In this document: piece after piece, positions 8,930 through 19,291 of the stretch | How positions within the stretch are numbered: position 1 is the stretch's first letter | Layout: every line of letters begins with the position of its first letter | From: Lucinisca nassula | Taxonomy: Eukaryota > Mollusca > Bivalvia > Lucinida > Lucinidae | Assembly: GCA_963580285.1 (NCBI GenBank) | Contig: OY757015.1 | Coordinates: forward strand, 150,038,082-150,102,081 | DNA: 64,000 nt | Reading direction: 5' to 3' | Translations under genes and position numbers: made by a program | The notes under the pieces: model-generated | The model's input: only the letters and a program-made list of their open reading frames with translations | Told to the model about the DNA's origin: nothing | Database searches by the model: none

Positions 8930-11525
8930 GTTTTTAGCTGCACCACTAATTGGAATAATTATGTTGATGAAAAGCAAAATTGCAATGATCATCTACAGTT
9001 TTGTCTTGTTGAAAATGACAAGAATTTTTGCAGTCAGTAGTGTAGTGATGTTTTAACTAAATGACCAACTGGAGTGAGTGAGTGAGTGTTTGAGTTTTAC
9101 GTCCGACCAACAACTAAGGTCATACGGAGACGGGACCTTGGTTTAAAGACTCATCTGAAAGTCTGGAGAAGCCCAGGATCGATCCTGCGACCCCTGGTTT
9201 ACAAGGCGAGTAGCGTAACCACTACACCACGGAGGCTTCTAATGACCAACTGGAGCTCAGTCTTGTTGAGAATGGTAGAAAATTCACTACAGCAATGCTT
9301 TGATGCCCTAACTGCTGAGACAAACTGTTCTGTCTTGTTTAGCATTACAGAAATTCATTGCAGCAGTTCAGTGATGCCTTAACTGGAGTGACCACCTATA
9401 ACTCTGTCTTGTTAGCATGTCAAACAATCACTTCAGCAGTGCAGTGATGCCTTAACTGCAGTAACCAGCTGGAGCTTTGTCTTGTTTAGCATAACAAAAA
9501 ATCATTGCAGCAATGCTTTGATGCCTCAGCTGCATTGCCCAGCTAGAGCTTTGTCTTGTTAAGCAAGGCAGGAGATCATAGCAGCAGTTGTTTGATTTCT
9601 TAACTGCAGTGATCAGCTAAAGCTATGTTTTGGTAAGCATGCGAGGAATTCATTGCAGCAGTACTTTGAGGCCTTAACTGACCAGCAGTTCATAGCAGCA
9701 GTGCTTTGATAGCATGGTTTTGATGCCTTACTAGAGCTCTGTCTTGTTTAGCATGACAGGAGTTCATTGCGGCAATGCTTTGACACCTTAACTGCAGTGA
9801 TCAACTAGATCTCTGTCTTTTGCACAAGAGAAATTAATTTCAGCAGTGCTGTGATGCCTTAACTGCAGTGACAAACTAGAGTGCTGTCTTGTTTAGCTTG
9901 ATAGAAATTCATTGTAGCAGCCATGCTGTGATGCCTTAACTGTGGTTACCATCTAGAGCCATGTCTTGTTGAGTATGTCAGAAATACATTACAGCAATGT
10001 TCTGATGACTAAACTGCAGAGACCCACTGGAGCTCAGTCTTGTTGAGCAAGACAGAAATTCATTGCAGCAATGCTCTGATGCCTTGACTGCAGTGATCAA
10101 CTAGAGTTCTGTCTTGAGCATGAAAGGGATACACTGCAGCAGTACTGTGATGCATTAACTGCAGTTACCCACTAGGGTTCTGTCTTGTTGAGCATGGCAG
10201 GAATTTATTGCAGCACTTCTGTGATGCCTTAACTGAGTTACCAACTAGAGCTCTGACGTTTTGAGCATGACAGAAATTCATTGCAGCAGTGCTGCTTAAA
10301 TTTGCCTTAAATGCAGTGACCAACTGGAATTATTGTCTTGATAAGTATGAAAGTAATTCATTGTTGCCATGTTTTGATGCCTTTAACTGCAACAGCCATT
10401 TAGAGTTCTGACAGGAATTCATTGCAGCATTGCTGTGTTGCCTTAATTGAAGTTACCAACTAGAATTCTGTCTTGTTGAGCATGGCAGCAATTTATTGCA
10501 GCCGTGCTGTGTTGCCTTAATTGAAGTAACCAACTAGAGATCCGTCTTGTTGAGCATGAAAGGAATTCATTGCAGCAGTGTGTTGCCTTAATTGAAGTGA
10601 CCAAATAGAGCTGTGTCTTGTTGAGCTTGACAGAAAACCATTAAAGCAGTGCTATGATGCCTTAACTGCTGTGAAAAATCTGAGATCTGTCTTATGGAGG
10701 ATGACAGGAATTTAAAGCAGCAGTAATGCAATGTCTAAACTGCATTGATCGACCAGCAGGAGATCTTTCTTGTCTAGCATGACAGAAATTCATTGCAGCA
10801 GTGCTGTGATGTCTGGAGTGACCAACTAGAGCTCTGCCTTGTTGAGCTTGACAGAAATTCATTGCAGCAGTGCGGTGATGTCGGGAGCGACTAACTAGAG
10901 CTCTGTCTTTTTTAGCTTGACAGAAATTCATTGCAGCAGTGCTGTGATGTCTGGAGTGACCAACTAGAGCTCTGTCTTGTTTAGCATGACAGAAATTCAT
11001 TGCAGCAATGCTGTGGTTACTGGAGTGACTAACTAGAGCTCTGTCTTGTTTAGCTTGACAGAAATTCATTGCAGCAGTGCTGTGAAGTCTGATGTGACCA
11101 ACTAGAGCTCTGTCTTGTTTAGCATGACAGAAATTCATTGCAGCAATGCTATGATGACTGGAGTGACTAACTAGAGCTCTGTCTTGTTGACAAAAATTCA
11201 TTGCAGCAATGCTGTGATGTCTGGCGTGACTAACTAGAGCTCTGTCTTGTTTAGCATGACAGAAATTCATAGCAGCAATGCTGTGATGACTGAAGTGACC
11301 AACTAGAGCTCTGTCTTGTTTGGCATGACAGAAATTCATTGCATCAATGCTGTGATGACTGAAGTGACCAACTAGAGCCCTGTCTTGTTGACATGACAGA
11401 AATTCATTGCAGCAATACTTTAAAGCCTTGACTTCAGTGAGCAACTAAAATGCTGTCTTAGTTTGCATGACAGGAATTCATTGTACCAGTGCTATGATGC
11501 CTTCACCTGGATATCTTGTAGCTGA
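8930..11525 (+). repeat. 2.6 kb minisatellite, about 66-76 bp units
   Basis: More than thirty diverged units on the theme ATGACAGAAATTCATTGCAG ... GTGCTGTGATG ... CAACTAGAGCTCTGTCTTG. Left units (about 72-76 bp) are more diverged; those at 10740-11420 are mostly 69 bp and more uniform, suggesting recent expansion at that end. The reverse strand of the uniform part reads open for 250 codons (10692-11444) because 69 is a multiple of three; I regard this as a by-product. Confidence 0.85.
9075..9240 (-). mobile_element. SINE-T inserted into the minisatellite
   Basis: Full reverse-strand SINE-T with a perfect 15 bp duplication AATGACCAACTGGAG (9060-9074, 9241-9255). The duplicated sequence is part of a minisatellite unit, so the array predates the SINE. 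Confidence 0.92.
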
Positions 11526-11798
11526 TGCTTCTCATAAATGTAAATAATTCTTTTGAATTAATATTTTGACAATATCTAGGTACAGATATCTGCCAGTGGC
11601 AAACTCTTGACAAAAGCATTGGAAGTTCAAGCTGCAGTCATGAATAACTGTACTAGATGGGTTAGCCACTAACATTTTACAGGTGCCTGCTAACTTTGAT
11701 GAAAAAACATTAGACTCAAATGCACAAATAAAACTGCCCAAAATCACCTCCACATGTGGTAAAATGCGAGACATATGGAGGTATGTTCGTGTCCATTA

Positions 11799-11890
11799 GC
11801 TCCTACTTTTTATATCAGGTTCCTACTTTTTTCCTACTTTTCTCCTACTTTTTGATATCTCAGGCTCCTACTTTTCTCCTACTTTTTCAC
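11799..11890 (+). repeat. CCTACTTTT array, right end of the 4.6 kb element
   Basis: About seven TCCTACTTTT units interspersed with ATATCAGG, in the same orientation as the left array, just inside the right inverted end. Confidence 0.8.
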
Positions 11891-11917
11891 CAGAAGTCAC
11901 TTGAAAGCCTGAATTCT

Positions 11918-12180
11918 CAGTTCAGGATATATTTTCCCAACCTACACTCAGAGACGATCGACCCACCGGTACTCACAGTGCTTTGACTTAATATTTCCCC
12001 AACTAAGCTGTTACTGTTACGCAAACAATTCTGCAAATCAACCCAATACATCTTAAACAATTATGTAGACATAACTCTACATGGAAATGTACCTAGCTAT
12101 ATAAAAGCGGTTAGTTCAGTCCTTATTAGTTTCTCTGTGTGTTCTTACGTTAGAAAGTCTTGCAAACTAATGTGATTTTT
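11918..12180. other. Unannotated stretch right of the 4.6 kb element
   Basis: Presumably continues the H-type host sequence at first (CAGTTCAGGATATATT). No gene was recognised. Confidence 0.35.
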
Positions 12181-12193
12181 CAGGGCCATAAAA

Positions 12194-12435
12194 GAGTTGA
12201 AACCGACCCGCACACGAGTACTGGTAAACAGCTTAGAGAATCTAATCCTGCCCAGGCAAAGCGGTGGAAGTCGGCCCATCCATGCTAATAAACTCTATTG
12301 GTTTCATTGGACGGCAGGGATTGAGATGAAGGTAAAAGTCCCGCAAATTGGAAGCAACGTCTCCAAAATGACCTTTATAGTGTTGACGGGAACGCTAAAC
12401 CTTAAATCAACCAATCAATCATTCAATCAATCAAT
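12194..12435 (+). mobile_element. B retroposon with target duplication
   Basis: 5'-truncated at GAGTTGAAACCGACC; tail degraded to AATCAATCAATCAATC. Perfect duplication CAGGGCCATAAAA (12181-12193, 12436-12448). Confidence 0.88.
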
Positions 12436-12448
12436 CAGGGCCATAAAA

Positions 12449-13632
12449 TACTGTTGCTAAAATATTCCTTCTTTTCAGACCAAACATAGATTTAGATAAT
12501 ATGGATACTCGTTAGAATCGCCTCGACGAGGCAGTTTTAACAAATACATATCAATCTACTCAGTGCTATAGCAGTAGTAAAGAAGTTGCATTCACCCTTG
12601 CAAAACCTTGCATTTTTGAAAAGCCCCATGGATAAATTCAACGTATGTGCACTGAACTAATATTTTCAGGTTATTAACCCCAAAACGTTTCTGGAAATGA
12701 CTACCCCCATTTGCCTAGCGTTCCATAAAGGGCACAAAGAAATATTGAACTAATTTTGCGAAAAGTAGAGACAGAAATCAGAAAAGTAGAGACAGAAATC
12801 AGCCTCCGCATATGCACAGTCCGGTCAGGGGTTTTGCTGCTTTTATCAAAATACATGCAGCGAGCAGACGACAATTCTTCCGACTGCCAGTGAAGCGCTT
12901 GGCATTAATGGGTTATTTACAGTTCAATGGGAAACCCATTTTATTTATTAACACATTTACGCAGCTGGTCCCTGCTAATGATATAGCAGACTACCAAAGA
13001 AGAAGTAGCCATCTAGCGGAGATAACGACGAGGGAACCAGGTATGACTGACTCAGCAGTTTACCTTGCTGAACTCGGGTATTTCCAATACCGCGTCAGTG
13101 CTTATGCTATAAATAGACGTAATGGCTTCTGCTAGCTACCAATCGTTATGTTGTAGCCACCTAGCGGAGACATTTACGACAAGGGAACCAATCTAGTGGA
13201 GGTAATAACGAAGGGGAACCAATCTAATAGGGAACCAATCTATTGATCCACGTGAAGCAAACGCTTGATTTCGTGCTTGATTTCGTGGCTGAGAAGCGTC
13301 TCGCAAACGTTGATGTTTTACCATAGACAATTTTCAATCTCGTCCATATTCTTACTGCGTGGGCCTAATAGGCCCACGCAAAAAGAAGGCATATTCTCCA
13401 AAGAAATGTTGGGAATTCTTTGAAAGTGCATTATCAAGTATGCTGCCTCAGTTTTCAAGAGATTTACCATTATATTATGCCAGTGTAGCTCTGTGTATAG
13501 CTTCTTGCTGAAATTCCAACCCTAATATTTTTACCTGAAAACTTCTGGTATCATCCTCATTATCAGAAAATACCTTAGATACTCTGAAGACTTGCATTGT
13601 ATTTTGTTGAGCTGTTGTTCCTACTGATGTAG
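12449..13632. other. Unannotated stretch with I fragment, short repeat and hairpin
   Basis: Holds an I-centre fragment (12500-12550), three to four imperfect CTAGCGGAGAtAACGAC / GGGAACCA motifs (about 13005-13245) and a perfect 11 bp stem TGCGTGGGCCT (13356-13366 with 13370-13380). A 107-residue ORF at 12812-13135 has no recognisable domain. Confidence 0.4.
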
Positions 13633-14036
13633 TTGGTTTTGTTTGTTTGATTTAAGGTTTAATGTCACAGTCAACACTATTTAGGTCATTTTGGAGACGT
13701 TGCTCCCAGTTTTGTGGGACTTTTATCCTACATAGAGATGAAATGCTATATCTCTGCATGGAAGCACCATGGAGCCCATTCTATTTCTCCAAGCCTCATC
13801 TGGGTCCACACTGTGCAGGCGTAAATCGCTTAGAGGGTCTATTTGCCTGTCCAGGCAAATCTATTTGACCGTTCCCGCATATAAACCCTATTGATTTCAT
13901 TGGGTAGCAGGGATAGAGATGTTATTTCAACTCCATAATTATCGGGTAAAAGTCTCAGGAAAATTGGAAGCAGTGTCTCCAAAATTACTTAAAAAGTGTT
14001 GATGGGGGCGTTAAACCTCAAATCAAACAAACAATC
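13633..14036. mobile_element. Two B copies joined head to head
   Basis: The left half (13633 to about 13830) is B on the reverse strand; the right half (about 13815-14036) is B on the + strand. Both CAAA tails face outward (TTTGTTTGATTTAAGG left, CAAATCAAACAAACAA right). The joint lies near TCATCTGGGTCCACACTGTG. Confidence 0.75.
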
Positions 14037-14136
14037 TGTCCAAATACTGTGAGAGTATTTTTAGAATTTGCTATCAAGGAGAAGGCTCAGATCACTGTGT
14101 CTAATATCTGGGGCTTCTTGTTTTTGTCAGATTCAC

Positions 14137-14640
14137 TTTTTTAGCTCACCTGAGCACAAAGTGCTCACGGTTCGTGGTCACGGTGAGCTGTTGTGATGAG
14201 TCAATGTCAGTTGGACATCTTGCTTCCATCGTGCGGCTTCAACAATTTGTTTTAAAAGACTACTTCTCCTAAACCCTTGGCCCAATATCATTCAAACTTC
14301 ATAAGATTTGTTTCAGTTGAGGTTTTACATCCCAGTCAACACTATAAAGGTAATTTTAGAGGCATTTCTTCCGATTTTGTGGGACTTTTATCCGACAATG
14401 AGATGAAATGACATCCCAAGCCCTACCGCCCATTTAAACTGCTAGGGTTTAAGGAGCGGTCTGACTGGCATCACTTTTCCTTGGCAGGCTTAGACCTAAG
14501 CTGTTTACAAGTACTGAAATTTGGTTGGTTTCAGCTCTGCACGAAAGCACCGTGCAGCCCAATCTGTTTCTCCAGGCCCCGATGGGAGAGGCTGCTCAAA
14601 CTTCATAAGAATGTTGCCTGGTTGGCTCTGTACCAAAATA
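14137..14640 (+). mobile_element. Short TRE leader, split by a B element
   Basis: Hairpin TTTAGCTCACCTGAGCAC / GTGCTCACGG..GGTGAGCT, then ACTTCTCCTAAACCCTTGGC, the module that opens TREs. No tandem array follows. B is inserted at 14307-14595. Confidence 0.6.
14307..14595 (-). mobile_element. B retroposon inside a TRE leader
   Basis: Nearly full B on the reverse strand. Perfect 15 bp duplication TCAAACTTCATAAGA (14292-14306, 14596-14610). Confidence 0.9.
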
Positions 14641-14917
14641 GCTAGAATTGTTCCACTTTAGACTTTTCAACTATGTAGACTGAAATAGTGTAGATCCAGC
14701 TGAGGCCATCATTACAGTTTGCATTCTGTTAACAATTTTGACCAAAACCCAGATATTTTCTTATTCAGTGATGGAAGGGTCCACTGAAAACCCTTGGGGA
14801 TGTAAAGGTTAATTAAGGGAGTCTTGTTTGTTGACTTATCTACATGTATGTTAGCTAATGTACAATTTTTTATCCATTCTCCTGCTGAATAAATTAATTT
14901 TGCCACTCCCATTTTCG

Positions 14918-15081
14918 ACTACCAAGCAATCAAATTTCTTGATTTAATGCATTCATTCAAATTTGCCAGCTAGATTACCAACAGTGTAGATCCTGATCAG
15001 ATGGCTTATTCAGAAGCCATCTGATCTGGATCTACACTGTTTGCAAAGAGGGGTTTTCTGGTTCAGCAGGGCAAGGATTAA
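14918..15081. mobile_element. C MITE, left end eroded
   Basis: CAATCAAATTTCTTGAT and the core AACAGTGTAGATCCTGATC with its inverted partner end at CAGCAGGGCAAGGATTAA. It shares its right TTAA with the next C copy. Confidence 0.65.
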
Positions 15082-15309
15082 CCCTTATCTTGCTGTTCAC
15101 GACAACCCCCAGCTTTGCAAACAGTGTAGATCCAGGAAGAAGCCATCTGATCAGGATCTACACTGTTTGAAGAAGCCATCTGATCTGGATCTACACTGTT
15201 TGGCATTCAATTTATGAATTTGTAGCAATAAATTACATCAAGTATTTTGATTGGTTGATAGACAGAAATGGGTGTGGCTTAGATGACTATTCAGCAAGAT
15301 AAGGGTTAA
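15078..15309. mobile_element. C MITE, full length
   Basis: Ends TTAACCCTTATCTTGCTG and CAGCAAGATAAGGGTTAA are exact inverted repeats. The core arm is partly duplicated (GAAGCCATCTGATC appears twice). TTAA plus CCC ends fit the piggyBac pattern. Confidence 0.85.
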
Positions 15310-15654
15310 CACAAATTTTGCAGTTTGTATGGTATTTTTACACAAAAGTTTTGGCAAAACAGTTGGGGAGGAAATAAATCAACCAACATGTTTCAAGTAG
15401 AATTCATTATGCAGCCTGTTACCTGATGGTATGAGTAGGTTCAAAGATTCTGAAGCTGGATAATTAGTTAGAGCTTTACCTGAAACATCTAGTTCACCTG
15501 AAATTGTTTCGTTCCAAGGTGCCAGTAGATAATTGGCCTTCATACATGCCTTCCAGTCCAGTGCCATGATACTAGCTAACTAGCATTGCGCAGTCGATGG
15601 CATGCCATTGCATATCCTCACGCGACTGCATGTACATAATCTAATCATCATGCG
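15310..15654. other. Unannotated stretch
   Basis: No repeat or gene was recognised; one chance reverse-strand ORF (15379-15567). Confidence 0.4.
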
Positions 15655-15962
15655 GTTCGGTTTGATATGTTACACGACCATGTTCTGGAAATTTTGATTT
15701 TTGACCCCCAGCGGGCCCCACCCCCTGGGCCCACCCCTAGGCCCCACCCCCTGGGCCCACCCCTATGGTATGATCAAAATTCCGAAAGTGTCATGCACTC
15801 CCCAGACCAAAGATCTATCAGTTTGGAAAGTTTCAAGTTTCTATCTATAACTGTCTAGGAGGAGTTATCCGGTAAGACGACGTAACGTTTGGACGGACAG
15901 ACGGACGGTGAAGACCATTACAATATCCCCACTTTTTCTTGAAAAGCGTGGGGAAAATAATG
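15655..15962 (-). mobile_element. Short TRE of the 41.6 kb type
   Basis: Reverse-strand match to the element at 41592: CCCCAC...GTGGGG end, a GTCCGTC-rich leader (15888-15908), TAACTCCTCCTA and the low-complexity GGGCCCACCCC...GGGGTC part. No long array. Confidence 0.6.
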
Positions 15963-16359
15963 CAAGGGGTTGGGCACAAAAAACATGGGAAATAGCAATA
16001 GTTACCTAGGCCAAGGCCACTATCAAGGTTTATGGATGGCCCTTGGGCCAGGGCCTGGACTGCTGGGTTGATATGGCCAAGCACTGAAGGTGAGGGCCAT
16101 ATCAACTTGGTGGTCCAGGGCCTGGCCTTAGAGCAGCCCATATGTACCATGATAGTGCCTGAGCTTAAATTTCTATTGCTTTTAGTGTATTGAACAACTT
16201 CCAATATCAAAATTGAACATTTTACTGACAATCAACAAAAAATATATTCTACAAACCACTGTTGAATTATTGTCTCGTTTCCTTGAACGTCTGTGAAAAC
16301 TTCCAAATTCACACAAGCAAAGTTGCAATAGGCCACAAGTAGAATGAACAACACAAGAG
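15963..16359. other. Unannotated stretch
   Basis: Contains inexact inverted runs around GCCCTTGGGCCAGGGCCTGG and CAGGGCCTGGCC (16038-16125). No gene was recognised. Confidence 0.35.
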
Positions 16360-16371
16360 CCACTGCTAAAG

Positions 16372-16539
16372 TGTGTTTTGGTTTGGGTTTTACATGCCAC
16401 CAACATCAATGGAGACCGTCATATGGCGACCGGATCTTAGTTTACAGACTCTATCCGAAATCTGGAGACGCCCAGAATCAAACCCATGACTCCTGGTTCA
16501 TTTGGCAAGTAGTTTAACCACTACGCCACTGATGCTTCT
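16372..16539 (-). mobile_element. SINE-T, diverged
   Basis: Reverse-strand copy with many substitutions, yet flanked by a perfect 12 bp duplication CCACTGCTAAAG (16360-16371, 16540-16551). Confidence 0.85.
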
Positions 16540-16726
16540 CCACTGCTAAAGAATAAGTATTTTGGTAAAACTTCCAATAAATTAGATTTACCAGACAACC
16601 CTTAAATTGATATGGACCTGCCCCAGGGATTACTTGAAAGATTCTATGTGTCATGTAGGTTAAAACAAAATGACTAGAAGCTAATTAACTCTGTCTAATT
16701 GAGCACTTTTTACTGATGCACTACTA

Positions 16727-16905
16727 GTGGACTCTTCCATTGCTATATGTTGGACAAGTCCATTTGTTTCGTTTTTATTCTATTTTTGATGGAAAATTCT
16801 GTTAGCAAACAGTGCAGGCCCTGAGTTGTTCTTGGCCTGCACTATTTGCCAAGGGTACCCCATTATGGGTTTCCCCGCATACAATGGGATAATGTAGGTA
16901 CCTCT
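16727..16905 (+). mobile_element. D-related MITE, partial
   Basis: GTGGACTCTTCCATTGCTAT, GGAAAATTCTGTTAGCAAAC and the core CAGTGCAGGCCCTGA ... GGCCTGCACTATTTGCC match 23110-23350. TTAA ends are missing. Confidence 0.6.
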
Positions 16906-16944
16906 TACTCATTAGTTTGGACAGTCACTAACTTTCTGACTGCT

Positions 16945-17154
16945 TTAACCCTTATCTTGCTGAATATTCAGTTTAGCCACACCCAATTCTGACTTTGAAC
17001 CAATCAGATTACTTGATGTAATTTATTCCTACAAATTCATAAATTGAATGTCAAACAGTGTAGATCCTGATCAGATGGCTTCAGAAGCCATCTGATCTTG
17101 ATCTACACTGTTTCCAAAGATAGGGGTTTTCGTGAACAGCAGGATAAGAGTTAA
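16945..17154. mobile_element. C MITE, full length
   Basis: TTAACCCTTATCTTGCTG ... AGCAGGATAAGAGTTAA with a clean central palindrome. It shares its right TTAA (17151-17154) with the P element. Confidence 0.85.
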
Positions 17155-17744
17155 CCCTGTAGTTCCCTTGCAAACAGTGTAGGCTCATAATGAGCCAGCC
17201 ATCTCATCAGGATCTGCACTTATTTACCAATCTGTTAATGATTTTGCCTACTTTAAAACCCCTATTGAGAGGTTGCAGATGACGTCACACACATACAGTT
17301 ATCTTTCTTGCTGGAGACACCTAGGCTCATTTCCAAGAGAACTTTAATGTGCTTTCCTTATAAATAACTTTCTTGTCCCTTGTAAAATTATGACTAAACA
17401 TTGATTAATTTATTCTTATGATCTTTAAGAACAATCACAGACACATATTACCCCCTTCAGTGTTTTTATCAGTCAAAAATGAATAAATTTGTACACAAAA
17501 ACATGCCTGGTGTCTCCAATATGGGGGATCAAGGGAGAATAATCTTATCTTACAAAAATGCTGTGCCTGCAACCTCTCAAATGACAACAATGGACATGTC
17601 CAGATTCAAGGTTGGAAAAGTCCACTTCAGACACACAGGGGTGCAAGAGTTAAAAAGTGTGGATTCTGATATTGAGAGTAGCAACAGTAAGATTCATCTG
17701 TAACAACTGTTTTTACCTTGATTGCAAGGGAACTACAGGGTTAA
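17151..17744. mobile_element. P element: TTAA-bounded TIR element with a 74-codon ORF
   Basis: Perfect inverted ends of 23 bp including TTAA (17151-17173 and 17722-17744; TTAACCCTGTAGTTCCCTTG). Near the left end is a core fragment (GCAAACAGTGTAGGCTC). The ORF at 17479-17703 starts MNKFVHKNMPGVSNMGDQGR and has no domain I recognise; it could be captured or chance. C elements abut on both sides through shared TTAAs. Confidence 0.7.
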
Positions 17745-17902
17745 CCCTTACCTTGCTGTTCACGATATCTCCTATCTTTGGAAACAGTGTAGATCCAGAT
17801 CAGAATGGCTTCTGAAGAAGCCATCTGATCAGGATCTACACTGTTTGACAATCAATTTATGAATTTGTAGGAATAAATTACATCAAGTCATCTGATTGGT
17901 TC
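17741..17902. mobile_element. C MITE, right end lost
   Basis: Starts TTAACCCTTACCTTGCTG with a good core; breaks off at GATTGGTTCAA where a D element begins. Confidence 0.8.
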
Positions 17903-18125
17903 AACCCATTTTGTACTGAATGGAATCTTCCACCTTATACATTACAAGAGTGAAGAGTCTGTTTCAAAATTTAGTGGGGTCAGGTTGTGTTATCTGTTCG
18001 ACTTATTTTTGCTAACAGTGTCGGCCCTGATCAGAAGCTCAGATGCCTCAGAATGCATCATCGGATCTGGGCCTGCACTTTCTGCCAGTATCCCATTTTG
18101 GGAACTCCTGTACAAAATGGGTTAA
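17903..18125 (+). mobile_element. D MITE
   Basis: CCCATTTTGTACTGAATGGA to TGTACAAAATGGGTTAA, with core GGCCCTGATCAGAAGC ... GATCTGGGCCTGCAC. The left TTAA reads TCAA. Confidence 0.75.
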
Positions 18126-18290
18126 AATATTGACACCATCGCCATTTACCATAATAATATGAATAATTTAGCTTACTTATACGCATCCTGATTTATTAAT
18201 TTGATTAAGTCACATGTAATTCTAGTGTATCGATAAGCCTATGTGTTTCCTTTTGCAATGGTCTGGTCTAGATCTACAGTCTGCTCTGTC

Positions 18291-18570
18291 TTTGTTTGTT
18301 TGATTTGAGGTTTAACGTCCCCGTCAACACTGTAAAGGTCATTTTGGAGACGTTGCTTCCAATTTTGTGGGACTTTTACCCGACATTGAGATGAAATGAC
18401 ATCTCAAGCCCTGTCGCCCAATGAAACCAATAGGGTTTATTAGCATGGACGGTCCGCCTCGCACCTCTGTTCCTGGACAGGCTTAGATCCTCTAAGCGGT
18501 TTACCAGTACTAGTGGGCTTGCCGGATTCAGCTCTGCGTGGGAGCATCGCGCAGCCCATATATTTCTTCA
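18291..18570 (-). mobile_element. B retroposon with target duplication
   Basis: Well-preserved reverse-strand B. Perfect 13 bp duplication AGTCTGCTCTGTC (18278-18290, 18571-18583). Confidence 0.9.
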
Positions 18571-18771
18571 AGTCTGCTCTGTCAGAATATAATATGGTTC
18601 ATCTGGAAGAGTTTTGACCTATAAATGATGTATCTGATCAAACTTGAGAACTTTTTTCAGTAAAAAATTTCCTTTGATTTGCAACCAGAAAGGTTACAAT
18701 ACATCCATGAAATAGTCGGAGTATCTCGGGGCTCTTCCCAAAATTAATTTGGGGAATTTTTGTGGATCCGA

Positions 18772-19098
18772 TTAACCCTTATCCCGCTGAATAATTAACT
18801 TAGCCACACCCATTTCTGACTTTGAACCAATCAGATTACTTGTACTTTATTTCTGCAAAATTTACAAACTGATTGTCAAACAGTGTAGATCCTGATCAGA
18901 TGGCTTCTTCAGAAGTCATCTGATCTGGATCTACACTGTTTGCAAAGATAGGGGTTGTCGTTGTTAATATTCCAATGAAGTTTCATTGAAATCCGACCAG
19001 TAGTTTCTGAGAATTCGCGTGGTCAAGAGCGGGATGGTAGCAAGGACATGGACGCACAAACGCACGGACGAAGCGGCGTATTCAGCGGGACAGGGGTT
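18772..19098. mobile_element. C MITE with an insertion near its right end
   Basis: TTAACCCTTATCCCGCTG start and core (18876-18945). After about 18965 a ~110 bp TRE-like piece (GTAGTTTCTGAGAATTCGCG, GACGCACAAACGCACGGACG) intervenes before the terminal CAGCGGGACAGGGGTTAA. Confidence 0.65.
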
Positions 19099-19291
19099 AA
19101 AGTTGACATTTATATGAGTCATGACAAGCGTAATAGGTCTTCAGTATATGGGCCAAGGGTAGAAACAGATCAGCTTGCCTTAGTCTAAGATGGAAGAGTC
19201 TGTTTTGGAAAATCAGGTATGGCAGGGACAATAAAGAAAAAAAAAAACGAAAAATGTATGAACTATGTCAAGCAAAAATGTGTCTGAAGAC

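Larger units (their letters stand above)
7308..11911. mobile_element. 4.6 kb TIR element containing a LINE and a minisatellite
   Basis: Perfect 13 bp inverted ends CAGGCTTTCAAGT (7308-7320) and ACTTGAAAGCCTG (11899-11911) are flanked by a 6 bp direct repeat AATTCT (7302-7307, 11912-11917). Both ends carry CCTACTTTT arrays just inside, in the same orientation. The interior holds a truncated LINE and a minisatellite; no transposase was seen, so it is probably non-autonomous. CAGG/CCTG ends recall hAT-like elements, but a 6 bp duplication is short for those; superfamily unassigned. Confidence 0.65.

Noticed and set aside
8930..11525. CRISPR array
   Set aside because: Units are contiguous diverged tandem repeats without unique spacers, in an animal genome.
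12812..13135. 107-residue ORF as a host gene
   Set aside because: No domain, no clear splice context, and it overlaps repeated CTAGCGGAGA motifs.
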